From Mytilisepta virgata (taxonomy: Eukaryota > Mollusca > Bivalvia > Mytilida > Mytilidae), in NCBI GenBank assembly GCA_028015205.1, contig CM051511.1, forward strand, positions 33,782,001 through 33,846,000: DNA of 64,000 nt, given 5' to 3'. How positions within the stretch are numbered: position 1 is the stretch's first letter; every line of letters begins with the position of its first letter. Below the pieces are notes generated by a model. The model searched no databases and was not told where the DNA came from. It saw only the letters and a list, made by a program, of their open reading frames with translations. Made by a program: the position numbers and the translations under genes. Shown here piece by piece: positions 46,301 to 57,110 of this stretch.

Positions 46301-47060
46301 TCTTATTATGAAACAAATCTGATCTTAGTTCATCTCGACAGAGTTGCTCGAACAATGCCCAATTGGCTTTGTCAAATTTCCAGCGAGCAACTCTTTCAGA
46401 GGACGAAGAAAACAGATTTTCCAATATAATTGGAAAGTGGTCACTTCTACATAAATCGTCATGGACACGCCAAGAGTAATCAATTAATAGCGAATGGTGA
46501 CAAATTGTTAGGTCGATAGCCGAGTAAGAACCATTCCCTGGATGGAGATATGTATCAGATCCATCGTTGAATATACATAAGCCTTCCTGAGTTAAAACAT
46601 TTTCAATCTTTTTCCCTTTGTCATTTATAGAGCTACTACCCCAGATTGGATTATGTGCGTTAAAATCACCCATAATAAGGTAGGGGGCAGGTAGCTGGTC
46701 AGTTAAAGAAATTAGTTGATTAATATCTAAAGGAGAATTTGGCGGAAGATAAACTGAACATAGAGTAATAGTTTCGTCGAGAGAAAGTCGAACCGCAACG
46801 GCCTGTAAATTTGTATTTAAGTTTAATCGACTATGGATAACGTTGTTTTTCACAAGGACAGAAGAGCCGCCAGCAGCTCTTTGGTCATTTTCAACAAAGG
46901 TACTATGTAAAGTATAATTTTTAACATTGATTGCATCGTTTTCTTTTAAATGAGTTTCTTGTAAACAAAAGGCAACAGGAAGGAATGTCTGTAGAAGTAG
47001 GGAAAGTTCAATCAGATTAATCTTTAAACCCCGACAATTCCACTGAATAATATGGTTCAT
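43377..47060 (-). CDS. LINE ORF2: endonuclease - reverse transcriptase - RNase H, with premature stop
   Basis: The reading frame runs from ATG 47060 to 43377, interrupted by one in-frame TAA at 43923-43925. APE endonuclease (about residues 1-230): IQWNCRGL, LQETHL (Glu), MGDFNAHNPIWG, SDHFPI (His). RT (about 470-760): SNYRPIALTS, VFFDVEKAYD, GVPQGSILSVTLF and the catalytic box as YVDD. RNase H (about 955 on): IYTDGSKDGD and YTAEARAIIL are intact, but the third acidic residue (normally DSLS) is Tyr in CSYSLSCLQ (43992-43994). After the stop, WIPSHIGIRGN and VVDQEAK remain in frame. So RT looks whole but RNase H has lost a catalytic Asp and its C-terminal third. No other break is visible. Confidence 0.92.
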
Positions 47061-48477
47061 TTTGGAGGTGGGCGAATTGGAGAGTAATTTTTCTGACGTC
47101 GCTCACCTGGTGAGCAGCTCCTGTACCTCTCACTCGAGGCAGCCGAGGTGGATGCTGAGGAATTGATTTCCAAAGGATCACCCCAGATCGTTTCAGTATT
47201 GTCATTGCTAGTATCCATTTCATTATCATCAAATTCTGCAACAAGATTTTGAAATTTATTGAATGTTGGATTTTTTTCAGCTTTCTTTAAACGATTAGAA
47301 TTTTGCTTTGCTTTTGAAGATTCAACTAAAGATGAACATTTGGATTTTTGCTGTGATGATGAGGACTTATTGTTTAATTTTGTAGTTGCTGGATTCTTGT
47401 TAGGAGAAGTTGGTGTGTGTTTGTTTTTACCAGGCTTAAATGAGTTTTGTGATGATGAGGTATGTGATGAGACAGTGGAGTTTTCAGTACTGGATTTCAG
47501 GTTGGAAAGAGGTTGTGGAAAAGCAGCGCAATCTGGCCAGGTGTACAGAGTTTGTGTTTCTTTGGATTCAGAATGGGAAGAAGCGCCCTTAGCAACATTG
47601 GCGTAAGTTGACGATGAAGTTGCTTTATCCGAGGCCGAGATTATCTTGCGTGCCTCCTGATAGCTGATATTGTTTTCAACCTTAAGTTTTTGAATTTTCA
47701 TTTCTGTTTGGTAAATTTCACAGTCCCTGGAAGAAGACATATGATCTTTGCCACAGTTGCAACACTTGGCGTCTTGTTCACATTCGAAACTCGAATGGCC
47801 CTCAGCAGAACATTTCACGCACCTTTCCGTCCCCCTACAGGAACTCTTCCCGTGTCCAAACTTTTGACATTTGAAACATCGGGTTGGGTTCGGGACGAAT
47901 TGGTCAACTTTTATTCTGTAAGGTCCAACGTATATGTAATCAGGAACTTTTGGAAATTCAAAGGTCAGAAGGTAGGTATTGAGTTTAATTATGTTTTGTC
48001 CAGATTTTTTTGTAAATCGCTTAACTCTAGAAATATGTTGAGAGTTCAGTTCAGTGCAGATGTCTTCTTCTGATATGTCAGCCAGATAACGATCTCGGTC
48101 TCGGATAATGCCTTGACAGTAATTTAAGGTTCTGTGTGGGGTTGCAGAAATCTGAATGTCCGCAACTGACGTCATGGACAACAAATTCCTGGACTGTTGC
48201 TGTCTTGAACATTGTATCAGTAAGCTTCCAGATCTCAGTTTTGTAACTTTATTGACAGTACCAGCAACGGATTGAATTTTTTTTTTTGAATTAAAAATGG
48301 TGAAAGTTTAGTCAAAGGTTTTTCAGAATCTAAACTTTTCAGCACAATAAATCTAGAAAAGGAATCAGTATTCATATTGCTAATCTTGGTAGGGACATCC
48401 TCATCATCACTAGCGTCTTGAAGCTTTCTTTTATTTAAAGTAGAGTTTTGGTTTTGGGTTTTTGTTGAGTCCGCCAT
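47057..48477 (-). CDS. LINE ORF1: gag-like nucleic-acid-binding protein with three zinc knuckles, one frameshift
   Basis: The start is ATG 48477-48475 (MADSTKTQNQNSTLNKRK). The first about 65 codons read into an 11-base A run (T at 48277-48287), where the frame must change by one base to reach the long downstream frame ending at 47057. Downstream are a basic/hydrophobic region (YVGPYRIKVDQFVPNP), then CFKCQKFGHGKSSC, CVKCSAEGHSSFEC and CCNCGKDHMSSSRDC, and a Ser/Lys-rich end (SPIRPPPK). The change may be a mutation, a sequencing error in the homopolymer or slippage. The zinc knuckles bind RNA in this family. Confidence 0.85.
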
Positions 48478-49509
48478 GGTGATTGAAATTGGTTCACTGC
48501 CCTTGCTCCCCGCCCACCTCGCAGCAGCACCAAAACGATGTATGTCTGCCGTATTAACGACAGACACTACGGCTACAAGGACAGTATACTCGCATAGATT
48601 ACTTTTGCATAGGCGCATGCTTCGTGCCAGGGGTTACCTGGCGATTCAAACGCCCAAAGTAGCTTCTACACAATTGACCCATAAGCCACCGCCTTCTTGA
48701 ACTCAACCTATGTGAATGGTACTATTGTTGTACATTTTGGAAACAGGTCAAGGTCAAGGGCTTGGCGTGACCAGCCGATTGGTCGCGACCGGGTCCATCC
48801 GACCGCCTGTTTAAGATAAAGGGCCCCAGAACCCAAACATCAACCTACAGCGATACATGCGCACCACCCATCCCATCCCATTGTACCTCGGTTTCATTGA
48901 GGGTTCATTTGGGCCTTTTCAAACAACCACGAGAAAACAGCAGAGGGCTAGACATGACCATTTACTAGCTGAACCGGGACCATCCAGCCATTCTTGGAGC
49001 CAGTTGTATATCTGAATTCAAGTATTAAACCAAAACTAAATCCAAACAAAAGGAGAGATCATAACATAAGCGGAGTTGAAAACAATGGAACGAAATATAT
49101 CTTTAATGGTAGTAGCAAAACAATAAGTCAATAAATAACAAACAAATAATGATAAGAATTTTGACCCTGTTGAATTTTGTGACCCTTAAGCCAGCGCCAA
49201 TCCATAATTCAGCAAGTTAGAATTTAAATCATATACGTTGAGGGAGTAAAAAAAAATAATAAAAATACATTGAGAAGGATTGGCGTGACCAGCCGATTGA
49301 CCGAATCGGGTCCATCTGGCCTCCCGTCTAGGTAAAGATTGTGCCCTAGATGGTGATCGGAACCGTTTTTCCGGCCATCCAGGAACACTCCCTATTATTG
49401 ACATGAGTTTGCGACATACGGCAAACATGTCGCCTCTTTAGGGGCCTCTTACGCCAAGCCGAGGACCTGTGGGCCTATTCTATTGTGTCCCCGGGACCCA
49501 CACGGGGGT
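48478..49509 (-). promoter_or_regulatory. LINE 5' UTR with two related modules (probable internal promoter region)
   Basis: Two stretches resemble each other: about 48757-48835 and about 49272-49345. Both contain GGCGTGACCAGCCGATTG and CGGGTCCATC (as written on the + strand). Repeated 5' UTR modules are known as promoter units in several LINEs. The promoter role is inferred. Confidence 0.6.
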
Positions 49510-49519
49510 CCAAATTATT
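49510..49519. other. Target-site duplication of the LINE (5' side)
   Basis: CCAAATTATT, identical to 43035-43044. The sequence after it (ACAAATTACTAAATAAGAAG) continues the right arm. Confidence 0.88.
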
Positions 49520-49664
49520 ACAAATTACTAAATAAGAAGAAATATTCGTCATGTTCGTAGGAAGATGGCATCTTCCTTTGTACACTGACGCATTTGGATT
49601 TTGTTTGATTAATTTGTATTTACCCCTCATACATTTGTATTACATTGGCTTATTGTGAATTCAT

Positions 49665-50280
49665 ATATTTTAATTTTACTGTCGTCATCCACTCAGGTAT
49701 GAGAAAAGTTATTTCACTTCCTTCTGGAATTACACCCCACCGGACTTGTCATCTCACCATAGATGAAACCTCACTGGCAATGTGACGGGTACGTTAACGG
49801 AGCATGACATGCTTACCCTTCCGGAGCACCTTATGTCACTACGATTTTTTGTGGGGTTCACAATGGTAGTTCTTTAGTTTTGTTTCGTCTTGTTTTATAC
49901 TTCATTAGTTTACTATGTATTTCACTTCCTTCAAGCGGATGTTTTGTAGTGTCTGTTCTCATTGCCAGTCATTTCGTTCCAACTTACAATGTGACAGATG
50001 TCGTCAACGGGGCAGGACATACTTACCCTGCGCAGCACCTGATATCACTCCCGGTTTTTAACGGGAGTTCACTTGCTAGTGCTTTAGTTTCTGTGCTGAC
50101 TTGTTCTAGTTTTATTTAGTTTATTATACGTTTTTTATTCTTTTAAATATACATGTATCCTTGTGGCGTTTGTTTGTTTTGTTTCATTCTCCTGACTTTG
50201 TCTTTTCCTTGGACTTCGAATTTTTGAACTTTTCCCACTGGTTTGTCGCTTCGATATTCTTTTGTCGATATTTGATTGTA
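49665..50280 (+). mobile_element. Insertion of interspersed repeat material in the right arm
   Basis: Intron 1 of the left arm runs without this segment. Inside are two related blocks, about 49775-49935 and about 49980-50230, each with a GTGACRG...ACTTACCCT...GAGCACCT / CAGCACCTGATATCACT pattern followed by TTTTGTGGGG / CGGTTTTTAACGGG. A related block occurs at 61895-62000. No transposase is visible. Confidence 0.65.
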
Positions 50281-50336
50281 TTATTAGGGAACTGATTAAA
50301 GATAAACAAAATTTGTAATTTGCATCACCTTTATAG

Positions 50337-50667
50337 GTGTTTGCGTTGAGATATTTATAGCTAAAACCATTTTGTACCCTGAAAGAAATTCCACTGTTTA
50401 AATTCTGTGTCCTCATAGAACGTCCTTAAAACCAACATAACGACACAATGGAGATGACCATCCAGTCTTACAGTTTTTTGTCAATTGGACTACGACTTAA
50501 ACAGAATTTGCCGAACTACGAAAGACTTGAAATAACCGATAACCACAGTACTGGCGGATATAATATAAAAATCAAAAACTTTGATTATATTGATTAAGGC
50601 CAGTATAGATGTAACTCCGTAGTAAATGAACAGGTCGCTCAATATGACTTCGTTGTCTGCATGTACA
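50337..50667 (+). pseudogene. Pseudogene exon 2 (Ig domain 1)
   Basis: 331 nt against 330 in gene 2, with both splice sites (TTTATAG and GTAAGT) retained. Stops include the TAA after GATTATATTGAT. Long identical runs such as GGACTACGACTTAAACAGAA remain. Confidence 0.92.
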
Positions 50668-51565
50668 GTAAGTAAATTCGCCATTATGCAATTATGCAAT
50701 TAAATAATGAATAGTAAATACGTACATTATGACCATAAACACCTGATAAAAGAACATTGATTGTTAATATCAGTTCTATTTTCTTAACTTTACATAAGTC
50801 ATATAATAATTATAGGTCAAATCTTACATATATACCGCAGCAAAACACACCATTGGTCAGATTCAATATAGAATTGATACTGAGCATTTTAATACTTTTT
50901 TCACCCAGTCTACATGTCGTTTATAAATTTGTTTCAGAAATTACGGGAACTGTTTTAATTGTCTGCTAAAACTGTATAACGATATTCACCAGATTTCGAA
51001 GCAGAGTTGATAGGTCATATATACATGTATATCTAAATCTACCACATTCTGTATCAGATCGTATGTTAGAATCTTTAAATTTTAAAAGGCCGTCACTTGT
51101 TTAAGTATTTATGTGTGTTAATGTCATTGTATATTGTTTGATTTAGTATTTATGGTTTCTTTATCTACAAAATCTGTTTTTGGGACCGTTTAGTGCTTAC
51201 TTTGTAGCCTAGATTATGGCATTTTTTTCATGAATATGAGACAACTCCTTGATGTTATATATTTCTCACCAGTGTTCAATCTCATGTATACGTGTAGGTA
51301 TACTTGATCTCTATCTTTTACCTGTATATCCCTATTCAAAAGTCTCTTAATTACAACGATCCTCCATTCTCGGAGAAGGATGAATTACCAATCCCTGAAA
51401 TCAAACAATCCTACACTGATGCTATATGAATTAAAGCATAAAACCATGGCCATTCTGTCTGATTGAAATACAGATCCTATATTTCCATTACGTAAGGTGG
51501 AAAAAGGATCTATATCTTAATCGGATCTAAACATCTCTACTCTCAAACCATATGCATCATCATTA

Positions 51566-52390
51566 TCCCCGCAATTCGTCCGTTTGTCCGTCTGTCCGTC
51601 CGTTAGATAATCCTGTCTCCAGAACTCTCGATCATTTTTAACTTCATGCATTTAAATTCTATGCTGTATTGTCACAAACTATATGTAAAAGCGCAATAGG
51701 GTTTAAGAATTTGATTTTCAAGAATTGGGGCCCACAGGGGTCGAATTTCAAAAACTGGAAATTTAAATTAAACTCCTTATTAATTTTTCCCATTATGCTT
51801 TAAATTTCTATACAATATTGTCACATACTGGAATTTTAAACTTGTGACCTAAACTCCACATTTATTTCTCCTTTTATGCTTTTAATTTCTATTCAGCATT
51901 ATCACATCTTGTATGTAGCTGCACAATAAGGTTTTAGAATTTTTATTTTGAAAACTTGAGGCCAACATGAGTTGTATTTCGGAAATAGTGAATTTAAGCT
52001 TGTGTCTTAAACTCCTCTTTCAATTTTCATTTAGATTTAGCAAATTTATTTGTATAAAATATTTTTCTTTATTTTCTGTACATGTTTGAAAAGGTTTTTA
52101 ATTTTGAAAATCTATTAAGGGATAAAATTTTCGGACTTAAAATGGTGAAATTGCTAATTTTGCCTTGTCTCTAGAAAATCCCATTCATTTTTTGTTTCAT
52201 GGTTTCATTTGTTTATAATATTGTTCTCCACTATGTTTAGATGTGCAATAAGGTTTTCAATCTTGAAATTTGATCCAGGGTTCCATTTTTTAGGCTGAAA
52301 TTGTGAAATTGCTAATTTTTCGCTGTTAATTGTTTTTGACTTGTCCAGTGCGGGGATGGACATCGTTTCTGATGGCACCAATTTCTAGTT
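51566..52390. mobile_element. Insertion in pseudogene intron 2, possible Helitron-like repeat
   Basis: It is absent from the left arm, where CATCATCATTCATCATTG is continuous. It begins TCCCCGCAATTCGTCCG with TCCG/TCTG tandem words and ends TTTCTAGT before T. A start with TC, an end with CTAGT, insertion between A and T and no clear target duplication would fit a Helitron, but the evidence is thin. The interior repeats ATGCTTTAAATTTCTAT...ATTGTCACA units. Confidence 0.5.
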
Positions 52391-52532
52391 CATCATTGTA
52401 TTTACATATGTCTATTTCCTTTCACGGGTAAAACCATCACAGTTGTTTCGAAACCAACTCAACACATATATGTATATTTTTTTTCCATCAAAAAGACATC
52501 TCAGATAAATTTTACATTTGATTATTTTAAAG

Positions 52533-52688
52533 AAAATCCATCAAATATTACTATAGAACCTATGACCAGAAGTCTTATCGTACTTTTTTAGTCCTACAAA
52601 TTAAATCACCTAAAGAAATTTTCCTGCAGTGCTAACAATAGTAACAGAAGTCAAGCGATTGAGAGCATATTCCAGTTGTTTGTTAAAT
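52533..52688 (+). pseudogene. Pseudogene exon 3 (Ig domain 2) with internal deletion
   Basis: 156 nt against 288. The 5' part (CCATCAAATATTACT) and 3' part (TGCTAACAATAGTAACAGAA) match, and about 130 bases between are missing. Confidence 0.88.
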
Positions 52689-52946
52689 GTAGGCACTTTT
52701 TATTCTAGTTTTGATATCGTGATTCAAGTAAAATCAATGATCTGTTTTGTTTTGTTGTATTTAATTGACAATGCAATTTTAGAATAGATCTGATGATGTG
52801 GCTTTTTCAAAATGAAAACTGCCAAAAAGATTGAAAACATGTTAGAAACCGATTACATCACAATCCGCTGTGCAAAATCATCATTATTATTAAAGTGTGT
52901 AAATAAAAAACATTAAGAAGTGAAATCTATTATTTTAAATTTTTAG

Positions 52947-53220
52947 CACCACCAATTGTACAGATTTCCAGAAATAAGAAGCTCAGAATTTCTGAAAGAA
53001 ATACTCTTTCTGTCACGCGTAAAATTGCTTCCAACACATTTCCAACCATAGTGCAATGGTTCCATGATACAAAGGGGATTATGAAAGAAGATACTAACTT
53101 TACTAGAAACGTATCTTTGTTGCAATGTCTGAATGTGGATCGATCGTGTAGCGAATACATTACATGTGTAGCATCAAACGAAGTTGACACTACCTCGGAT
53201 GGCGTTTTTTTATGTCAAGT
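52947..53220 (+). pseudogene. Pseudogene exon 4 (Ig domain 3)
   Basis: 274 nt against 276, with acceptor TTTTTAG and donor GTAAGT kept. Conserved runs include GGGGATTATGAAAGAAGATA. Small indels shift the frame near the 3' end. Confidence 0.9.
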
Positions 53221-53629
53221 GTAAGTTGTAAAATAATTGTTATGTATATATATGAAATGTAAATGGTTGAATAAATCTGTTACATTACTTCTAAATTTAG
53301 AGTAGTAAACATAAATCAAATTCTTTGTTAAGTATTTATTTTGGTTGATTAAATTTCAAAATGTTGGAAATATAATATCCGATATGATCAGTTTATTCAT
53401 GTTTTAACTATTCAACTAGTCAGATATGTGACAATGTCACTACGTACAATGTATGGAAGGAATGTCTTTATGGTATTAAGGTATCTAATCTATAATAGGT
53501 CACGACCTTAAATTATATAACTTATTGATCAAAACTAACAAATGTTTTAAACAGAAACTACGTCTATTACATTTCGTACTTTTAGATTTAGATAGCTTAG
53601 ATAGTTTGTTACAAACTAGTCCATTGATT

Positions 53630-53748
53630 ATTGCATGAATATTTGTGAATATTGTCCGAGCAGACATTATATTGCACGAGCTTGCGAGTGCAATATAATG
53701 TACTGTGAAAGACAATATCATCAATATTCATGCAATAAACATTTTAGT
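53630..53748. repeat. Palindromic MITE-like sequence
   Basis: ACATTATATTGCAC and GTGCAATATAATGT face each other around AGCTTGCGA. The outer arms ATTGCATGAATATT and AATATTCATGCAAT also pair. Confidence 0.85.
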
Positions 53749-56514
53749 ATATAGCAATAAATATTCTTCTATTTTAAAATTTAAAAAGAAGAATTAAGCT
53801 ACAAATCAGTCAACAAGCATTCTGAAAGTAGTTTGGGCAATACAATGTCCCCTAACGGCTTGAGCTGTGAGAAAACACTCAAAATCTCCTTGAGGATGTG
53901 ATTCGGACGAAGACGTATGGTCAGAGTGACTTTTAACATCCTGAAACTATGTTTGCAAGGGGTAGGCAATAATTACCCGCTTGCCCTGTAGCTCATCATT
54001 ATAAGCTGACAAACCAAAAATAAGATCAGTTGGTTAATCAGTTTCTGAAAAATGTCCTTAAAACTATTATTTTGGCAAGGATTCCTAATTCTAATGGCAA
54101 TAACTCTCACAATAATTTTTCGATAAGCGTGAAACTCAAATTTCATCGGAAAATCATCATTATAAGCTCACATACCAAAAAATAAGATCAGTGTGTTAAA
54201 CGATTTCTGAAAAAAGGCCGGGAAGAACTGACCTATAGTCCCCTTTGATGTCTGGTATAGGACTAATAACTTATTGACCTAGTGCTTATATGAACTATAA
54301 ACTCTTATTTGCACGAGTTCAATAAATAGAGTCGATGCGATATCTGGGGAATATCTCGTTGATTCATGCAAATAAAATCTTAAAATTTGTTCTCGTTTAC
54401 ATTATAATTATTAGTAGCTCAAATCAGATCCTGCGTATTTAAGATGGAAGTCGAGAACTAGATTAAACTAGGTGAAAACTGGTACGATTTTCCATAAAAC
54501 ATTAAATAGGGGGAAATTTATTACTATATAATAATTTTTGATATTGCACAGTGAAAGTGATATTGCATGGTGAACTATTTTTAGAAAAAGGTGATTTCAA
54601 ATTCATGCCCTTTAAAGTGAAAAGTTATAAAACAATTATAGCACTTCAATATAGTGCAATATCATGTTAAATGGACCATTTAAAATAGTTTTCCCCGCGG
54701 CCGTTGGCCTTGGGCAATATTGCGGTCAAGTGGTCCATAAACTAGATATTGCACTCGGTAAATGCCATAATTGTATAATATTTCAAAATGTGAAAATGAG
54801 TTAATTATATTGTGTTTCCCAAGTTTTCTGATAATTACTTAGGTAACTGTCGTTACATTTTATTGACCACTCAGCACATTTGAAAGAATCACGCGAGTAC
54901 CAGCTTTACTGGACCTATTAAGGTGGGACGATACCAAATAGACCATGTTTATATTTGCAAAATATTTTGCATAAATGTAGGTACTATTGAGTTTCATTGA
55001 AATATGAAAAAATTGAGGTCACCGTCCTTATTTTCTCTCATTTTGGCCTTCAGAATTTCAAATTTGGCGTGAAATGTACATAGACATGACGTAAAATGAC
55101 GAATTTATAAAGAAACATTTCCGTTCAACCAAGGAAATGAAACGCTAAATATGTAAAGATTTTGACCAAAAATAGTCCTACAGTATTTCTAAATCCTTTG
55201 CTATGAAGAAAAAGGGGGCCACTGTTCTTGTTTTTTAGTGAAATTGACTTAAAAATTGTATGAATGGGTAAAAATTGGTACTTTTTGACGTTTTGATATT
55301 TTGACGTTACTCCTTATGATTCAGTTTTCGTTTGTTGATCGGCATTTTTTTTAATTATCATCTGAAATATTAAATTCTGTATAGAATCAATTACAACTGA
55401 ATTATAAATTTTAAATTTCTATTTGGCGAATAATTCGAATACAAGTTGAATACATACATTTTGAAAGTGCTAAGATTCACCTTTTCAGTGTCGAATGTTT
55501 CAAATACTTTTGAAAATATTCCGTCCCGAAGCTAAAAGACGGCAACTGATTAGCGGTTATATCAATTTTAATAAGTTGTATTGTAACAGGAACATTCTCT
55601 TTTGTATTTTGTGCGTTTCAGTTTCGTTCGGAATAGCAGATACTAAAGGACACTGCCTGTTCCGTATTCGGGTATGTAAACTTAAATGTGGGACAGATAT
55701 TCAAAAATACAACAAAGTTTTGATTACATTTATCTATTAGGGTTGTATTCTATCGTTTTGGGGTTTTTTTTGTGAGTGCGAAACATGCTCGCCATTTCTT
55801 AATCAATTAAACGTTTTTGTTACGTCATAACAAAGACGATTGAGATTTTTCGCATGTTCTGTTATTTTCGGAAACAACAATTTTACGGGTAAAGTTATTG
55901 TAATATTTTCTAATACTCTAGTAATCTTTATAAAAATTACGGAAAAACAGAAATTTTGCATTAAAAAAGACGAAAACCTTTTCATTCTCTTGTTAGACAT
56001 AGTTCATTTTAATATTTAGTAGAAAAGTAGAATTTAAAACCGCTAGATCTCTGTAATATTTAGTAGAGAATCATCAAATCCATTTGGTGTAGAACAGTTT
56101 CTACTTTGAATGTGGAACACATTATTTTATAAATAAAACAATCTTATATGCATATTTTCTGAAAAAAGTGATTTATATGTATTGTTTTTAATACTTTGTC
56201 TACAAAGTGTGGAAAGGGGGTGGTACGTTTTTTCCCCTTCTTTTTACACTGTCTATTTCTTTTCCTTATATATTTTGCCCGATTTCATTTTATTTAATTT
56301 TTGTTTTGTTTAAGGGCCATATTTTTATCTGGGAATCCAGATTTGTTTTATCGTCCGCTTTTTCTCGATGTTTATTCCGATTATTCAGATTAGACCTCTT
56401 GATATGAATGTACAATATTGGCAAATAAAAAAGACGATAAATCGCAGTAATAATATTTTTTAGCAAAATCACTCGACTGCCGAAATGCGTAAAGATATAC
56501 TCTCTAACCATACC

Positions 56515-56605
56515 ATTTTTATGTTATCTTTTGTCCGGGGGTCTGTCTTTTGGGTAGCGTTGATTGGTTGGTATGTCATTGCTGACATTTCATGTTATCT
56601 ATTTT
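56515..56605 (+). repeat. Interspersed repeat fragment
   Basis: TTTTGGGTAGCGTTGATTGG and TTTCATGTTATCTATTTTGT words are shared with 33820-33905 and 6120-6210. Confidence 0.6.
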
Positions 56606-56884
56606 GTTGCTTACTTTCTTAAATCGAAACAACTAATGCATACAGCGGGGAAAAAAGTTCGGACTGATTTTTCTGACAAATAATATCGCAGGAGTTTTCA
56701 CACATGTGTAAAAAATCATGTAACCGTGTTTAGCTAAATCCAATAGAATATTGTATCATGAATATCAATGTCGGTAAACCCAATGTTTTTTATACAATAG
56801 AAATCCACAAAAATCATTTATTAAATCCTTTTTTTTTACAAAAATATTTATATACAAGTTTTTGTTTTCTCTTTATATTTATAG

Positions 56885-57110
56885 ATTAACCAGTAATATT
56901 ATCATAGAAGGGAGTTTTAAACATTAAAACAGAATTAGGAAAAGCTGTCAACGTTTCTTTACAAGTTGAATCATTTGAAATGCAAAACTTTTTCTGGTTT
57001 GAATCGAGGAGGGGGGGGGGAATAGGAGACACCTGGATTAAAGAAAGAAATGACGCCGAAGGTTTTAAGGATATCTTTAGGCTTACTTCAACTATTAAAA
57101 GTTTTTTTCA
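56885..57110 (+). pseudogene. Pseudogene exon 5 (Ig-like domain 4), truncated
   Basis: It starts after TTTATAG like exon 5 of gene 2, keeps AAAGCTGTCAACGTTTCTTT and GGATTAAAGAAAGAAATGAC, gains a run of G at 57010-57020 and stops matching near 57110, the outer edge of the duplication. Confidence 0.88.

Larger units (their letters stand above)
43045..49509 (-). mobile_element. Nearly full-length non-LTR retrotransposon, I/Nimb-like, with RNase H
   Basis: The element is about 6.46 kb. 5' UTR 49509-48478, ORF1 48477-47057, ORF2 47060-43377 (with one internal stop), 3' UTR to 43069, then a tail of AATC repeats instead of poly(A). A 10-bp target duplication flanks it. ORF1 and ORF2 overlap by ATGA, suggesting ORF2 is translated by reinitiation. 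The layout of CCHC gag-like ORF1, APE-type endonuclease, RT and RNase H matches the I group; the clade name is my reading of motifs. It interrupts intron 1 of the pseudogene and is absent from the left arm, so it inserted after the duplication. Confidence 0.9.
53430..56690. mobile_element. 3.3-kb insertion in pseudogene intron 4, composite of repeats
   Basis: The left arm intron 4 is only 447 bp and has no counterpart. The insertion holds a palindrome at 53630-53748 and TATTGCAC-type words to about 54780, a stretch with the 56515-56605 interspersed repeat, and no ORF with a recognisable domain. I cannot see clean ends. Confidence 0.6.
40370..57110. repeat. Right arm of the large inverted duplication, expanded by insertions
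   Basis: It is the reverse complement of 34115-40005. It is much longer because of insertions at 43045-49509 (LINE), about 49665-50280, about 51566-52390 and about 53430-56690, each of which is absent at the matching position in the left arm. Confidence 0.92.
42690..57110 (+). pseudogene. Duplicated pseudogene of Ig receptor gene 2 (exons 1-5)
   Basis: The + strand carries recognisable copies of exon 1 (42690-42735), exon 2 (50337-50667), exon 3 (52533-52688, internally deleted), exon 4 (52947-53220) and part of exon 5 (56885-57110), in the right order. Breaks include a TGA in the leader, stops and a one-base gain in exon 2, loss of about 130 bases from exon 3 and truncation in exon 5. Nothing matching exons 6-10 follows, so it never had a transmembrane part here. 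Confidence 0.93.

Noticed and set aside
45868..46311. 147-codon ORF on the + strand
   Set aside because: It is antisense to LINE ORF2 and has no domain; the same applies to other + strand ORFs at 45006-48073.
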